DNA of 64,000 nucleotides from contig CAVOIP010000005.1 in NCBI GenBank assembly GCA_963696105.1, positions 1,178,001 through 1,242,000 of the forward strand. The letters are read 5' to 3'. The position numbers and the translations under genes are program-made. The notes under the pieces are model-generated. The model had not been told where the DNA came from and made no database searches. It saw only the letters and a list, made by a program, of their open reading frames with translations. Numbering within the stretch: position 1 is the first letter of the stretch; each line of letters starts with the position of its first letter. This DNA comes from CAVRTM01 sp963696105 (GTDB taxonomy: Bacteria > Actinomycetota > Actinomycetes > Actinomycetales > Dermatophilaceae). Of this stretch, positions 19,012-28,203 are shown piece after piece.

Positions 19012-21710
19012 TCGCTACCTCCAGCGTTGTCCTCGGGGCTGTCCTGCGACGGTACGTTACCCGGCTGGGAGTCCTCACCCGGCGCACCGTCCGCCGCATC
19101 GTCCCCCGGCGCGCCGTCCGCGGCGATGTCGGCGTCGTCGACCAGCTCGGGCACGGCGGTCGTGTCCACCTCGGCCGGAAGGCCCGGGCCGTCGGTCACC
19201 CGCTCGGTCTCGGCCTCACCGGTGACGAGCTCCTCGACCTCTGCCTCACCGACCTTCTCGGCGTTGCGGGCCACCGCCACGATGGCGTCGCCCTTGTCCG
19301 GCTTGGCGAACTGCACGCCCATGGTGTTGCGGCTGGTGCGGTGCACCTCGTCGACACGGGAGCGGACGATCTTGCCCTTCTCCATGACGACCATGACCTC
19401 GTCGTCCTCGGCGACCGTGAGAGCGCCGACCAGGTCGCCGCCCCGCTCCGAGATCTGGGCGACCTTGACCCCGAGGGTCGCGCGCCCCTTGACCGGGTAG
19501 GCCGAGGCGGCGGTCCGCTTGGCCAGGCCGTTCTCGAAGACCACGAACACGTCGGGGTCCTCTCCGCTGCGGACCACGCTCATCGACAGCAGCTGGTCGC
19601 CGTCGCGGAACTTCATCCCGGTGACGCCGCTGGTGGCCCGGCCCATCGGGCGCAGCGTCTCGTCGGTGGCGTTGAACCGCACCGATTGCCCCTTGACCGA
19701 GACCAGCAGCACGTCGTCCGCCGCGGACGCGAGCCCGGCACCGACCAGCTCATCGCCCTCGCGCAGGTTGACCGCGATCAGGCCGTTGGTGCGGTTGGTG
19801 TCGTACTCCGAGAGCCGGGTCTTCTTCACCAGGCCGTCCCGGGTGGCCAGCAGCAGGTAGGGGTCGGTGACGTAGTCCCGCAGGTCCAGCACCTGGGCGA
19901 TCTGCTCACCCGGCTGGAACGCCATCAGGTTGGCCACGTGCTGGCCCTTGGCGTCGCGGCTGCCCTCGGGCAGCTCGTAGGCCTTGGCCCGGTAGACCCG
20001 GCCCAGGTTGGTGAAGAAGAGCAGCCAGTGGTGGGTGGTCGTGGTGAAGAAGTGCTCCACGATGTCGTCACCGCGCAGCTGGGCCCCCCGCACGCCCTTG
20101 CCGCCGCGCTTCTGCGACCGGTAGAGGTCGACCTTGGTGCGCTTGGCGTAGCCGCCCCGGGTGATCGTGACGACCACGTCCTCCTCGGGGATGAGGTCCT
20201 CCATCGACATGTCGCCGTCGAACGGCACCACCTTGGTGCGCCGGTCGTCGCCGAACTTGTCGACGATCTCGGCGAGCTCCTCGGACACGATCGAGCGCTG
20301 CCGCTCGGGGGAGGCGAGGATGACGTTGTACTCGTCGATCATCCGCTGCAGCTCGTCGTGGCGGTCGACGAGCTTCTGCCGCTCCAGGGCCGCCAGACGG
20401 CGCAGCTGCATGTTGAGGATGGCCATGGCCTGCAGCTCGTCGATGCCGAGCAGCTCGAGCAGCCCGTCGCGGGCGACGTCGACCGTGGCCGAGGCGCGGA
20501 TCAGGGCGATGACCTCGTCCAGGGCGTCCAGCGCCTTGAGCAGGCCACGCAGGATGTGGGCCTCCTCCTCGGCCTTGCGCAGCCGGTAGGTCGTACGCCG
20601 CACGATGACGTCGAGCTGGTGCTCGACCCAGTGCCGCACGAACGCCGACAGCGGCAGCGTCCGCGGCACGCCGTCGACAAGAGCCAGCATGTTCGCGCCG
20701 AACGTGGTCTGCAGCTGGGTGTGCTTGTACAGGTTGTTCAGGACCACCTTGGCCACGGCGTCGCGCTTGAGCACGATCACCAGGCGCTGGCCGGTGCGGC
20801 CGGAGGTGTGGTCCTGGATGTCGGCCACGCCGGCGATCCGGCCGTCCTTGACCAGCTCGGCGATCTTCTGGGCCAGGGTGTCGGGGTTGACCTGGTAGGG
20901 CAGCTCGGTGACGACCAGGCACTGACGGTTCTGGATCTCCTCGACCGAGACCACCGCGCGCATGATGATCGACCCGCGCCCGGTGCGGTAGGCGTCCTCG
21001 ATGCCCTTGCGGCCCATGATCAGCCCGCCGGTGGGGAAGTCCGGGCCCTGGACCAGGCTGATCATCTTCTCGAGCAGGTCCTCGCGCGGTACGTCCGGGT
21101 GCTGGAGGTACCACTGCACGCCTGCCGCGACCTCGCGCAGGTTGTGCGGCGGGATCTGCGTGGCCATGCCGACCGCGATGCCGGCCGAGCCGTTGACCAG
21201 CAGGTTCGGGAACCGGCTGGGCAGGACCACCGGCTCCTGGGTCTTGCCGTCGTAGTTGTCCTTGAAGTCGACCGTCTCCTGGTCGATGTCGCGGACCATC
21301 TCCATCGCGAGGGCCGCCATCCGGCACTCGGTGTATCGCGGCGCCGCCGCCGGGTCGTCACCGGGCGAGCCGAAGTTGCCCTGCCCGTCGACCAGCGGGT
21401 AGCGCAGCGACCAGTCCTGGACCAGGCGCACCAGCGCGTCGTAGATGGAGGAGTCACCGTGCGGGTGGTACTGCCCCATCACCTCACCGACGACGCGCGA
21501 GCACTTGTTGTAGCCGCGGTCGGGGCGGTAGCCCCCGTCGTACATGGCGTAGACCACGCGGCGGTGCACCGGCTTCAGGCCGTCGCGCACGTCCGGCAGG
21601 GCGCGGCTGACGATCACGGTCATCGCGTAGTCGATGTAGCTGCGCTGCATCTCGGTGGTGAGATCGACGCCTTCAACCCGATCGAACTCGATCGGCGGCT
21701 GCTCTGTCAC
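19008..21710 (-). CDS. gyrA: GyrA: DNA gyrase subunit A
   Basis: 900 residues from the GTG at 21710 (MTEQPPIEFDRVEGV), which has AAGGA upstream; a GTG 10 codons earlier lacks an RBS. Catalytic Tyr126 lies in APRYTEC. The quinolone-resistance loop reads HPHGDSSIYDALV with the sensitive-type Ser87 and Asp91. The beta-pinwheel C-terminal domain carries a GyrA-box-like QKRGGKG. The C-terminus has a long acidic Asp/Glu/Ala/Gly tail beyond the usual length, typical of actinobacteria. Confidence 0.97.
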   Translation of the reverse strand: MTEQPPIEFDRVEGVDLTTEMQRSYIDYAMTVIVSRALPDVRDGLKPVHRRVVYAMYDGGYRPDRGYNKCSRVVGEVMGQYHPHGDSSIYDALVRLVQDWSLRYPLVDGQGNFGSPGDDPAAAPRYTECRMAALAMEMVRDIDQETVDFKDNYDGKTQEPVVLPSRFPNLLVNGSAGIAVGMATQIPPHNLREVAAGVQWYLQHPDVPREDLLEKMISLVQGPDFPTGGLIMGRKGIEDAYRTGRGSIIMRAVVSVEEIQNRQCLVVTELPYQVNPDTLAQKIAELVKDGRIAGVADIQDHTSGRTGQRLVIVLKRDAVAKVVLNNLYKHTQLQTTFGANMLALVDGVPRTLPLSAFVRHWVEHQLDVIVRRTTYRLRKAEEEAHILRGLLKALDALDEVIALIRASATVDVARDGLLELLGIDELQAMAILNMQLRRLAALERQKLVDRHDELQRMIDEYNVILASPERQRSIVSEELAEIVDKFGDDRRTKVVPFDGDMSMEDLIPEEDVVVTITRGGYAKRTKVDLYRSQKRGGKGVRGAQLRGDDIVEHFFTTTTHHWLLFFTNLGRVYRAKAYELPEGSRDAKGQHVANLMAFQPGEQIAQVLDLRDYVTDPYLLLATRDGLVKKTRLSEYDTNRTNGLIAVNLREGDELVGAGLASAADDVLLVSVKGQSVRFNATDETLRPMGRATSGVTGMKFRDGDQLLSMSVVRSGEDPDVFVVFENGLAKRTAASAYPVKGRATLGVKVAQISERGGDLVGALTVAEDDEVMVVMEKGKIVRSRVDEVHRTSRNTMGVQFAKPDKGDAIVAVARNAEKVGEAEVEELVTGEAETERVTDGPGLPAEVDTTAVPELVDDADIAADGAPGDDAADGAPGEDSQPGNVPSQDSPEDNAGGSE

Positions 21711-21757
21711 AGTCTGGGTTCCTTCGTTGTCAGGGCACACAAGCCAGGGGCCGGTAT

Positions 21758-21784
21758 GCCGGGACGCCCTGGCGGCGTCCCGGC
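21758..21784 (-). terminator. hairpin between gyrB and gyrA
   Basis: 11-bp perfect stem (21758-21768 with 21774-21784), loop CTGGC, immediately after the gyrB stop on the minus strand. It lacks a T-run, so it may attenuate rather than fully end gyrB transcription before gyrA. Confidence 0.55.
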
Positions 21785-21788
21785 CCGG

Positions 21789-23933
21789 TCAGATGTCGAG
21801 GAAGCGCACGTCGCGGGCGTTGCGCTGGATGAAGCCACGCCGGCTCTCGACGTCCTCACCCATCAGCACGGCGAACATCTCGTCGGCGGCGGCGGCGTCG
21901 TCCAGGGTGACCTGGAGCAGGATCCGGTGGTCGGGGTCCATCGTGGTCTCCCACAGCTCCTGGTAGTCCATCTCGCCCAGGCCCTTGTACCGCTGGATGC
22001 CGGCGTCCTTGGGCAGGCGCCAACCCTGGCTCTGCCCGGCCTGGATCATCGCGTCGCGCTCGCGGTCGGAGTAGGCGAACTCGTGCGCGTGGTTGCTCCA
22101 CTTGAGCCGGTAGAGCGGGGGCTGGGCGAGGTAGACGTAGCCGGCCTCGATCAGCGGGCGCATGAACCGGAACAGCAGCGTCAGCAGCAGCGTGCGGATG
22201 TGCAGCCCGTCGACGTCCGCGTCGGCCATCAGCACGATCTTGTGGTAGCGCGCCTTGCTGAGGTCGAAGTCCTCGCCGATGCCCGTGCCGAAGCCCGAGA
22301 TCAGCGCCTGGACCTCGTTGTTGGCCAGCACCTTGTCGATGCGGGCCTTCTCGACGTTGAGGATCTTGCCGCGGATCGGCAGGATCGCCTGGGTGTGCGG
22401 GTTGCGCCCGCGCACCGCCGAGCCGCCGGCGGAGTCGCCCTCGACGATGAACACCTCGGAGATGACCGGGTCGTTGCTCTGGCAGTCGCGCAGCTTGCCC
22501 GGCAGGCCGCCGGACTCCAGCAGGCCCTTGCGGCGGGTCGCCTCGCGGGCCTTGCGGGCCGCCATCCGGGCCGCGGCGGCCTGCACCGACTTGCGCACGA
22601 TGTCGCGACCCTCGCTCGGGTGGGCGCTGAGCCAGTGGCCCAGCTCCTCGGTCACGGCCCGCTGGACGAAGCCCTTGACCTCGGAGTTGCCCAGCTTGGT
22701 CTTGGTCTGGCCCTCGAACTGCGGCTCACCCAGCTTGACCGAGAGCACCGCGGTCAGGCCCTCGCGGATGTCGTCGCCGGTGAGGTTCTCGTCCTTCTCC
22801 TTGAGCAGCTTCTGGCCGCGCGCGAACTCGTTGACCAGCTTGGTCATCGCCGCCCGGAAGCCCTCCTCGTGGGTGCCGCCCTCATGCGTGTTGATGGTGT
22901 TGGCGTAGGTGTGCACCGACTCGGAGTAGGCGCTGGTCCACTGCAGGGCGACCTCGAGGGACATCTTGCGCTCGGTGTCCTCCAGCTCGAAGGAGATCAC
23001 CTGGGGGTGCACCGGCTCGGCCCGCTTGGAGCCGACCAGGTGCTTGACGTAGTCGACCAGGCCGTCGAGGTAGCAGTAGGACACGGTCCGCGGCTTGGCC
23101 GGCGCCGTCTCGGCCACCTCGTCGGCCGGGGCGGCCAGCTCGTCGTCCATGCCCTCGGCGTCGCGCTCGGCCTCGGTGGCCTCGGGCCGCTCGTCGGTCA
23201 GGCTGATGGTCAGGCCCTTGTTGAGGAAGGCCATCTGCTGGAACCGGGCCCGCAGCGTCTCGAAGTCGTAGGTCGTGCTCTCGAAGATGTCCGGGCTGGC
23301 GTAGAAGGTGACCGTGGTGCCGGTCTCGTCCGTCGCCTCGTCGCGCGAGAGATCGGCCGCGGGCACGCCCTTGAGGAAGGTCTGGCGGTGGACGTACCCG
23401 CGCTGGCGCACCTCGACGTCGACCCGGTCCGACAGGGCGTTGACCACGGAGATGCCCACGCCGTGCAGGCCACCGGAAACCGAGTAGCCGCCACCGCCGA
23501 ACTTGCCGCCGGCGTGCAGCTGGGTGAGGACGACCTCGACGGCCGGCTTGCCCTCTCCGGGCATGATGTCCGTGGGGATGCCGCGGCCGTTGTCGACGAC
23601 CTTGACCCCGCCGTCGGCCTGCAGGGTGACCTCGATGGCGTCCGCGTGGCCGGCCAGGGCCTCGTCGACGGAGTTGTCGACGACCTCCCAGACCAGGTGG
23701 TGCAGGCCCCGCGCGCCGGTGGAGCCGATGTACATGCCGGGGCGCTTGCGCACCGCCTCGAGGCCTTCCAGGACGGTGATGGCGCTCGCGTCGTAGGCGG
23801 GGGCCTCGATCTTGGCGGCCAGCTCGGCCACGGCCTCGGGGCCGGCGACAGGGTCGGAGCCGTTCGCGGTGGCCGGGTCGGTGGGGGTGCTGCTCTCGGG
23901 ATTGGCAGTGCTGTCGGGACCGACCTCGGACAC
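21789..23933 (-). CDS. gyrB: GyrB: DNA gyrase subunit B
   Basis: 714 residues from the GTG at 23933, set by AAGGAG. The GHKL ATPase has RKRPGMYIGSTG, EVVDNSVDEA and the lid GGLHGVG. The TOPRIM region shows EGDSAGGS and DADVDG. The disordered N-terminal 50 residues and an acidic insertion after SLTDERPEATE in the transducer region are actinobacterial features. A parS-like palindrome lies about 105 bp upstream. Confidence 0.97.
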   Translation of the reverse strand: MSEVGPDSTANPESSTPTDPATANGSDPVAGPEAVAELAAKIEAPAYDASAITVLEGLEAVRKRPGMYIGSTGARGLHHLVWEVVDNSVDEALAGHADAIEVTLQADGGVKVVDNGRGIPTDIMPGEGKPAVEVVLTQLHAGGKFGGGGYSVSGGLHGVGISVVNALSDRVDVEVRQRGYVHRQTFLKGVPAADLSRDEATDETGTTVTFYASPDIFESTTYDFETLRARFQQMAFLNKGLTISLTDERPEATEAERDAEGMDDELAAPADEVAETAPAKPRTVSYCYLDGLVDYVKHLVGSKRAEPVHPQVISFELEDTERKMSLEVALQWTSAYSESVHTYANTINTHEGGTHEEGFRAAMTKLVNEFARGQKLLKEKDENLTGDDIREGLTAVLSVKLGEPQFEGQTKTKLGNSEVKGFVQRAVTEELGHWLSAHPSEGRDIVRKSVQAAAARMAARKAREATRRKGLLESGGLPGKLRDCQSNDPVISEVFIVEGDSAGGSAVRGRNPHTQAILPIRGKILNVEKARIDKVLANNEVQALISGFGTGIGEDFDLSKARYHKIVLMADADVDGLHIRTLLLTLLFRFMRPLIEAGYVYLAQPPLYRLKWSNHAHEFAYSDRERDAMIQAGQSQGWRLPKDAGIQRYKGLGEMDYQELWETTMDPDHRILLQVTLDDAAAADEMFAVLMGEDVESRRGFIQRNARDVRFLDI

Positions 23934-24037
23934 GGTGCTCCTTGGGACGTCAGGTACGGGTACCGCACCCACCTGCCGGAGGCGGACACGGGAAGCGGCC
24001 GCACCGGACAGACGCGCCAGCAGGAGCCCCCCTCGTG

Positions 24038-24051
24038 GTTCCACGTGGAAC
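24038..24051. promoter_or_regulatory. parS-like site upstream of gyrB
   Basis: GTTCCACGTGGAAC, a perfect 14-bp palindrome differing from the classical GTTTCACGTGAAAC by symmetrical changes. In the gyrB leader (a 314-bp gap, 23934-24247). Confidence 0.6.
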
Positions 24052-24094
24052 GAGCCCCTCGGCCTGCGCCCGGAAGGGCCGCCGAATCTCCGTC

Positions 24095-24100
24095 AGTCTA
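24095..24100 (-). promoter_or_regulatory. possible gyrB promoter -10 element
   Basis: TAGACT on the minus strand, within the 314-bp gap (23934-24247) upstream of gyrB. A convincing -35 at 17-19 bp is lacking, so this is a weak assignment. Apart from this and the parS-like site I see nothing else in the gap. Confidence 0.25.
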
Positions 24101-24247
24101 CCTGTCGACGGGCGTCAGACACCGCGCAGGAGGGCCGTCAACGGCACTTTCCAGCAAAAGAAGGGCCAGTTCCTAGTCCCCCTACGCACCTGGGGTCCCC
24201 AGCGGCTCTCGTACGGCGTTCCATCGGCCGGTCCGGCCACGCTCTGG

Positions 24248-24844
24248 TCAGCCGTAGGTGTCGCGCGGCCCCGGGCCCTGGGCCCGGCGGGACCCGCGGC
24301 TCCAGCTCGGCGCGCCCGGGCCGTGCACCTTCAGCTCGGCCACGGCGTCCTTGCCGACCTCGGCCTCGAGCCGGCCGAGGATGGAGGAGGACATCAGCCG
24401 CAGCTGGGTGGCCCACGCAGTGGAGTCGGCCCGGACGACGAGGACGCCGTCGGTGAAGGTCACCGGCGTGGAGTGCGCCGCCACGTCGGCACCGACGATC
24501 TGGGCCCACCGACCCATGACCGAGCCGACCGCCACGTCGACCTTCCACCCGCGGTCCAGCAGCAGCCGGTCCATCTGGTCACCGAGCAGCGAGGGGTCGC
24601 GGCCGTCGCGGCCGGAGCTGCTGAACGCCCCCGCCTGGGGCCGGCGCCGCTGAACGGGCCGGCTGCCGGGACGCAGCCCCTTGGCGCGCGCGGCCTCGCG
24701 GGCGCGGGCGAGCGCCGCGGACGCCGCGGTGTCGGCGTCGCCGAGGACCTCCTCGTCCGCGTCCTCGGCAGCACCGGGGAGCGCAGCGGACCCGGGGCCG
24801 ACGGGCAGCAGCGGCTCGTCCGGCGCCACGTCGTCACTCGACAC
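24248..24844 (-). CDS. DUF721/DciA-like protein
   Basis: 198 residues; its GTG overlaps the end of recF by 11 bp. A disordered, acidic then basic N-terminal half is followed by a DUF721 domain (about 85-175: LLLDRGWKVDVAVGSVMGRWAQIVG, VVRADSTAWATQLRLMS). DUF721 includes DciA, the ancestral loader of DnaB helicase, and this actinobacterial position beside recF is conserved. Loader function here is inferred. Confidence 0.88.
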   Translation of the reverse strand: MSSDDVAPDEPLLPVGPGSAALPGAAEDADEEVLGDADTAASAALARAREAARAKGLRPGSRPVQRRRPQAGAFSSSGRDGRDPSLLGDQMDRLLLDRGWKVDVAVGSVMGRWAQIVGADVAAHSTPVTFTDGVLVVRADSTAWATQLRLMSSSILGRLEAEVGKDAVAELKVHGPGAPSWSRGSRRAQGPGPRDTYG

Positions 24845-26030
24845 GGGACACCGACCCCAGCGTGACCCGGAAGGTGGTCCCGGTGAGCGACTCCGGGACG
24901 TCCTGCGGCACCGCTGCGGTGATCAGCACCTGCTCGCAGTCGCCGATCAGTGCCGCCAGCCGCTCGCGCCGGCCGGAGTCCAGCTCGGCGAACACGTCGT
25001 CCAGGATCAGAACGGGGTCGTCGCCGAGGTCGTGCCGCAGCAGCTGGTACGCCGCGAGCCGCAGCCCGAGCGCGAACGACCAGGACTCGCCGTGGCTGGC
25101 GTACCCCTTGGCGGGCAGGTCGCCGAGGGTCAGGACCACGTCGTCGCGGTGCGGGCCGGCCAGGGAGACCCCGCGCTCGACCTCGGCCGGGCGCACCTGC
25201 TCGAGGGTCGCCAGGATCTCGTCGTGCAGCTCCTGCATCTCCGGCACGGCCCCGGCGGCGAGCTGCGCGGCCATCTCCTCCCGCAACGAGGACCGGTAGG
25301 CGACCCTGGCGTCGGACTGTCCGGCGCTGACCTCGTCGTACGCCTTGGCCAGGTAGGGCCCGAGGTCGCGCAGCAGCCTCAGCCGGGCGTAGAGCAGCTG
25401 GGCGCCGACCTGGGCCAGCTGGGCGTTCCACAGGTCGAGGGTGTGCAGGGCGCTGGCGCGGGCGTCCTCGACCGGTTCGTCGGTCGGCCGGGACCGGGCG
25501 CGCCGACCCCGGCGCAGGACCGGTGCGGCCGACTTCAGCAGGGCGTTGCGCTGCTTGAGCACCTTGTCGTAGTCCGCACGCACCCCGGCCCACCGCGGCT
25601 GCCGCGCCACCAGGAGGTCGTCGAGGAACCGCCGCCGTTCCGAGGGGTCGCCCTTGACCAGGGCGAGGTCCTCCGGGGCGAAGAGCACCGTGCGCAACGT
25701 GCCCAGCACATCCCGCGGACGAGTCAGCGGCGAGCGGCCGAGCCGCGCCCGGTTGGCCCGGCCCGGCGTCAGCTCCAGCTCGATCATCGTCTCGTGCTCG
25801 TCCCGGACGACCGCCCCGCGGATGACCGCCGAGGCGGCACCGAAGCGGACGAGCGGGGCGTCGGTGGCGACCCGGTGGCTGCCCAGCGAGGCGAGGTATC
25901 CGGCAGCCTCGACCAGGTTGGTCTTGCCCTGACCGTTGAGCCCGATGAGCGTCGTGACCCCCGGCGTCAGCGGCAGCTCCGCGTTCTCGTAGCTGCGGAA
26001 GTTCGCGACGGACAGGTGCCGAAGGTGCAC
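24834..26030 (-). CDS. recF: RecF: DNA replication/repair ATPase
   Basis: 398 residues from the GTG at 26030 (MHLRHLSVANFRSYENAEL), chosen for GGAAGG upstream. SMC-like ABC ATPase with Walker A GLNGQGKTN, signature LAGPHRDD-type region and Walker B DDVFAELD. Loads RecA at gaps through RecFOR. Position after dnaN-gnd is standard. Confidence 0.96.
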   Translation of the reverse strand: MHLRHLSVANFRSYENAELPLTPGVTTLIGLNGQGKTNLVEAAGYLASLGSHRVATDAPLVRFGAASAVIRGAVVRDEHETMIELELTPGRANRARLGRSPLTRPRDVLGTLRTVLFAPEDLALVKGDPSERRRFLDDLLVARQPRWAGVRADYDKVLKQRNALLKSAAPVLRRGRRARSRPTDEPVEDARASALHTLDLWNAQLAQVGAQLLYARLRLLRDLGPYLAKAYDEVSAGQSDARVAYRSSLREEMAAQLAAGAVPEMQELHDEILATLEQVRPAEVERGVSLAGPHRDDVVLTLGDLPAKGYASHGESWSFALGLRLAAYQLLRHDLGDDPVLILDDVFAELDSGRRERLAALIGDCEQVLITAAVPQDVPESLTGTTFRVTLGSVSRVE

Positions 26031-26103
26031 GCTCGAGCCTTCCGGGTCGTGCTGGGGGACCGGGCCGCCGTGCGGTCGCGGCGTCCGGCGGGGAGGATCG
26101 GGG

Positions 26104-27033
26104 TCAGCTGGTGGTGCCGGTGCCCGAGGTGGGGCCCGCCTGGGCGGCCTCGCGCGCCTTCTGGACCGCGTGCCCACCGAACTGGTTGCGCAGCGCCGAG
26201 ACGGCCTTCATCGCCGGCGAGTCGTCCTGGCGGGAGGCGAACCGGGCGAACAGCGCCGCCGAGATGACCGGCATCGGCACGGAGTTGGCGATGGCCTCCT
26301 CGACGGTCCAGCGGCCCTCGCCGGAGTCGGGGGTGTAGCCGCTGATCTCCTGCAGGCCCGGGTCCTCCTCCAGCGCCTTGACCAGGAGGTCCAGCAGCCA
26401 GGAGCGGACAACGGTGCCACGCGTCCAGGCCTGGAAGCAGCCGTGCACGTCGGTGACGATGTCCTTGGCGGCGAGCAGCTCGAAGCCCTCGGCGTAGGCC
26501 TGCATCAGGCCGTACTCGATGCCGTTGTGCACCATCTTGGCGTAGTGGCCGGCCCCGACCGCGCCCGCGTGGACGAAGCCCTCCTCGCGCGGCCCCTCGG
26601 GACGCAGCGCGTCGAAGATCGGCATGGCGCGCTCGACGAGCTCGTCCTCGCCGCCGACCATCAGGCCGTAGCCGTTCTCCAGGCCCCACACGCCGCCGCT
26701 GACACCGCAGTCGACGTAGCCGACGCCGCTGGCGGCCAGCGCCTCGGCGTTGACCGTGTCGTCGGTGAACCGGCTGTTGCCCCCGTCGATGACGAGGTCA
26801 CCCTCGGACAGCAACCCACCCAGGGTCTTGACCGTCTCGCGGGTCGGCTCGCCGGAGGGGACCATGACCCACACGACGCGAGGAGCGGACAGGGCGCCGA
26901 CCAGGCTCTCGAGGCTGTCGACGTCGCTGACCTCGGGGTTGTGGTCGAAGCCGACGACCTCGTGACCGGCTCGGCGCAGACGCTCGCGCATGTTGCCGCC
27001 CATCTTGCCCAGGCCGATCAGTCCGAGTTGCAT
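26104..27033 (-). CDS. gnd: 6-phosphogluconate dehydrogenase, decarboxylating (GntZ-type)
   Basis: 309 residues from the ATG at 27033 behind AAGGA. Rossmann motif GLIGLGKMGGNM, then GVSGGVWGLENGY and the catalytic helix region GAGHYAKMVHNGIEYG (Lys, His, Asn). The short, about 300-residue form is usually NAD-preferring. Oxidises 6-phosphogluconate to ribulose 5-phosphate and CO2. Location between dnaN and recF is common in actinobacteria. Confidence 0.94.
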   Translation of the reverse strand: MQLGLIGLGKMGGNMRERLRRAGHEVVGFDHNPEVSDVDSLESLVGALSAPRVVWVMVPSGEPTRETVKTLGGLLSEGDLVIDGGNSRFTDDTVNAEALAASGVGYVDCGVSGGVWGLENGYGLMVGGEDELVERAMPIFDALRPEGPREEGFVHAGAVGAGHYAKMVHNGIEYGLMQAYAEGFELLAAKDIVTDVHGCFQAWTRGTVVRSWLLDLLVKALEEDPGLQEISGYTPDSGEGRWTVEEAIANSVPMPVISAALFARFASRQDDSPAMKAVSALRNQFGGHAVQKAREAAQAGPTSGTGTTS

Positions 27034-27069
27034 CGCAGAGTTCCTTCGTCGTCGTTCGTGGTGGGGATG

Positions 27070-28203
27070 TCAGCTCGCGAAGCGGACCGGCATCAGGACA
27101 TAACGGTATGACGAGTCGGCCTCGCCGTCCTGCTCGGCCTGCCCGGACAGCACGGCCGGACGGCTGCTCTGGGTGAACGACAGCCGGCTGTACGCCGTGC
27201 CGACCGCGCCCAGGCCGTCGAGGAGGAACTGCGGGTTGAACGCGATCTCGATGTCGGGGCCGGTCAGCGTGGCCTCGACCGCCTCGCTGGCCTGGGCGTC
27301 GTCACCGGTGCCGGCCTCGATCGCGACCTGCCCGTCGGTGAACTTCAGTCGCACCGGCGTGTTGCGCTCGGCGACCAGGGACACCCGCTTGACCGCCTCG
27401 ACCAGCGCGGCCGTCTCGATCACCGACTCGGTGTCGACGCTCGAGGGGAAGATCGAGGTGACCTTGGGGTACTCCCCGTCCAGCAGGCGGGTGGTCGCCC
27501 GGCGCTGACCGGCCTCGAAGCCGATGAGGCCGTCGCCGCCGGCGGAGCTGCCGAGGGCGATCTCGACCGAGCCGGCGGCGCCGAGCGCCTTGGCCGTGTC
27601 GGAGAGGGTGCGCGCGGGGACCAGGGCCACGTGGCTGGCGTCGGTCGCCTCGGGGTTCCAGGTCAGCTCACGCATCGCCAGCCGGTAACGGTCGGTCGCG
27701 AGCAGGGTGACCTTGTCGCCCTCGATCTCGACCCGGACCCCGGTGAGGATCGGCAGGGTGTCGCCGCGGTCGGCCGCGATGCTGACCTGGGCCACGGCCT
27801 GGGTGAAGACGTCGCCCGCGATGGTGCCGGTGGGGGCCGGGGAGGAGGGCAGCGTGGGGTAGTCGTCGCTGGGCATCATCAGCAGGCTGAACCGGCTGGA
27901 CCCGCAGGTGACCTGGACCTTGTTGCCGTCGGTGGACACGTCGATCGGCCGCGCCGGCAGGTTGCGCGAGATGTCGGCGAGGAGGCGGCCGAGCACGAGC
28001 ACCGTGCCGGCCTCCGCGACCTCGGCGGCGACGGTGATGCGGGCCGACACCTCGTAGTCGAAGGCGGACAGCGTGAGCGTGCCGTCCTCGGACGCCTCGA
28101 GCAGGACACCTGCGAGGACCGGGACGGGAGGCCGGTTCGGGAGTCCGCGAGCGGCCCACGTCACCGCCTCCGCGAGGACATCGCGTTCGACCCGGAACTT
28201 CAC
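27070..28203 (-). CDS. dnaN: DnaN: DNA polymerase III beta sliding clamp
   Basis: 377 residues from the GTG at 28203 (MKFRVERDVLAEAVTWA). Three repeated clamp subdomains of about 120-130 residues are evident, with a C-terminal clamp end (YRYVLMPVRFAS). Read away from oriC. The usual upstream neighbour dnaA is displaced by about 3.8 kb. Confidence 0.97.
   Translation of the reverse strand: MKFRVERDVLAEAVTWAARGLPNRPPVPVLAGVLLEASEDGTLTLSAFDYEVSARITVAAEVAEAGTVLVLGRLLADISRNLPARPIDVSTDGNKVQVTCGSSRFSLLMMPSDDYPTLPSSPAPTGTIAGDVFTQAVAQVSIAADRGDTLPILTGVRVEIEGDKVTLLATDRYRLAMRELTWNPEATDASHVALVPARTLSDTAKALGAAGSVEIALGSSAGGDGLIGFEAGQRRATTRLLDGEYPKVTSIFPSSVDTESVIETAALVEAVKRVSLVAERNTPVRLKFTDGQVAIEAGTGDDAQASEAVEATLTGPDIEIAFNPQFLLDGLGAVGTAYSRLSFTQSSRPAVLSGQAEQDGEADSSYRYVLMPVRFAS

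Noticed and set aside
19341..24176. Very long rightward open frame opposite gyrA and gyrB
   Set aside because: Antisense shadow of gyrase genes, with repetitive Leu/Gly/Val/Asp composition and no domain.
24184..24204. CTGGGGTCCCCAG palindrome as a terminator
   Set aside because: One-base centre cannot form a hairpin loop without losing most of the stem; position is right but evidence is weak.
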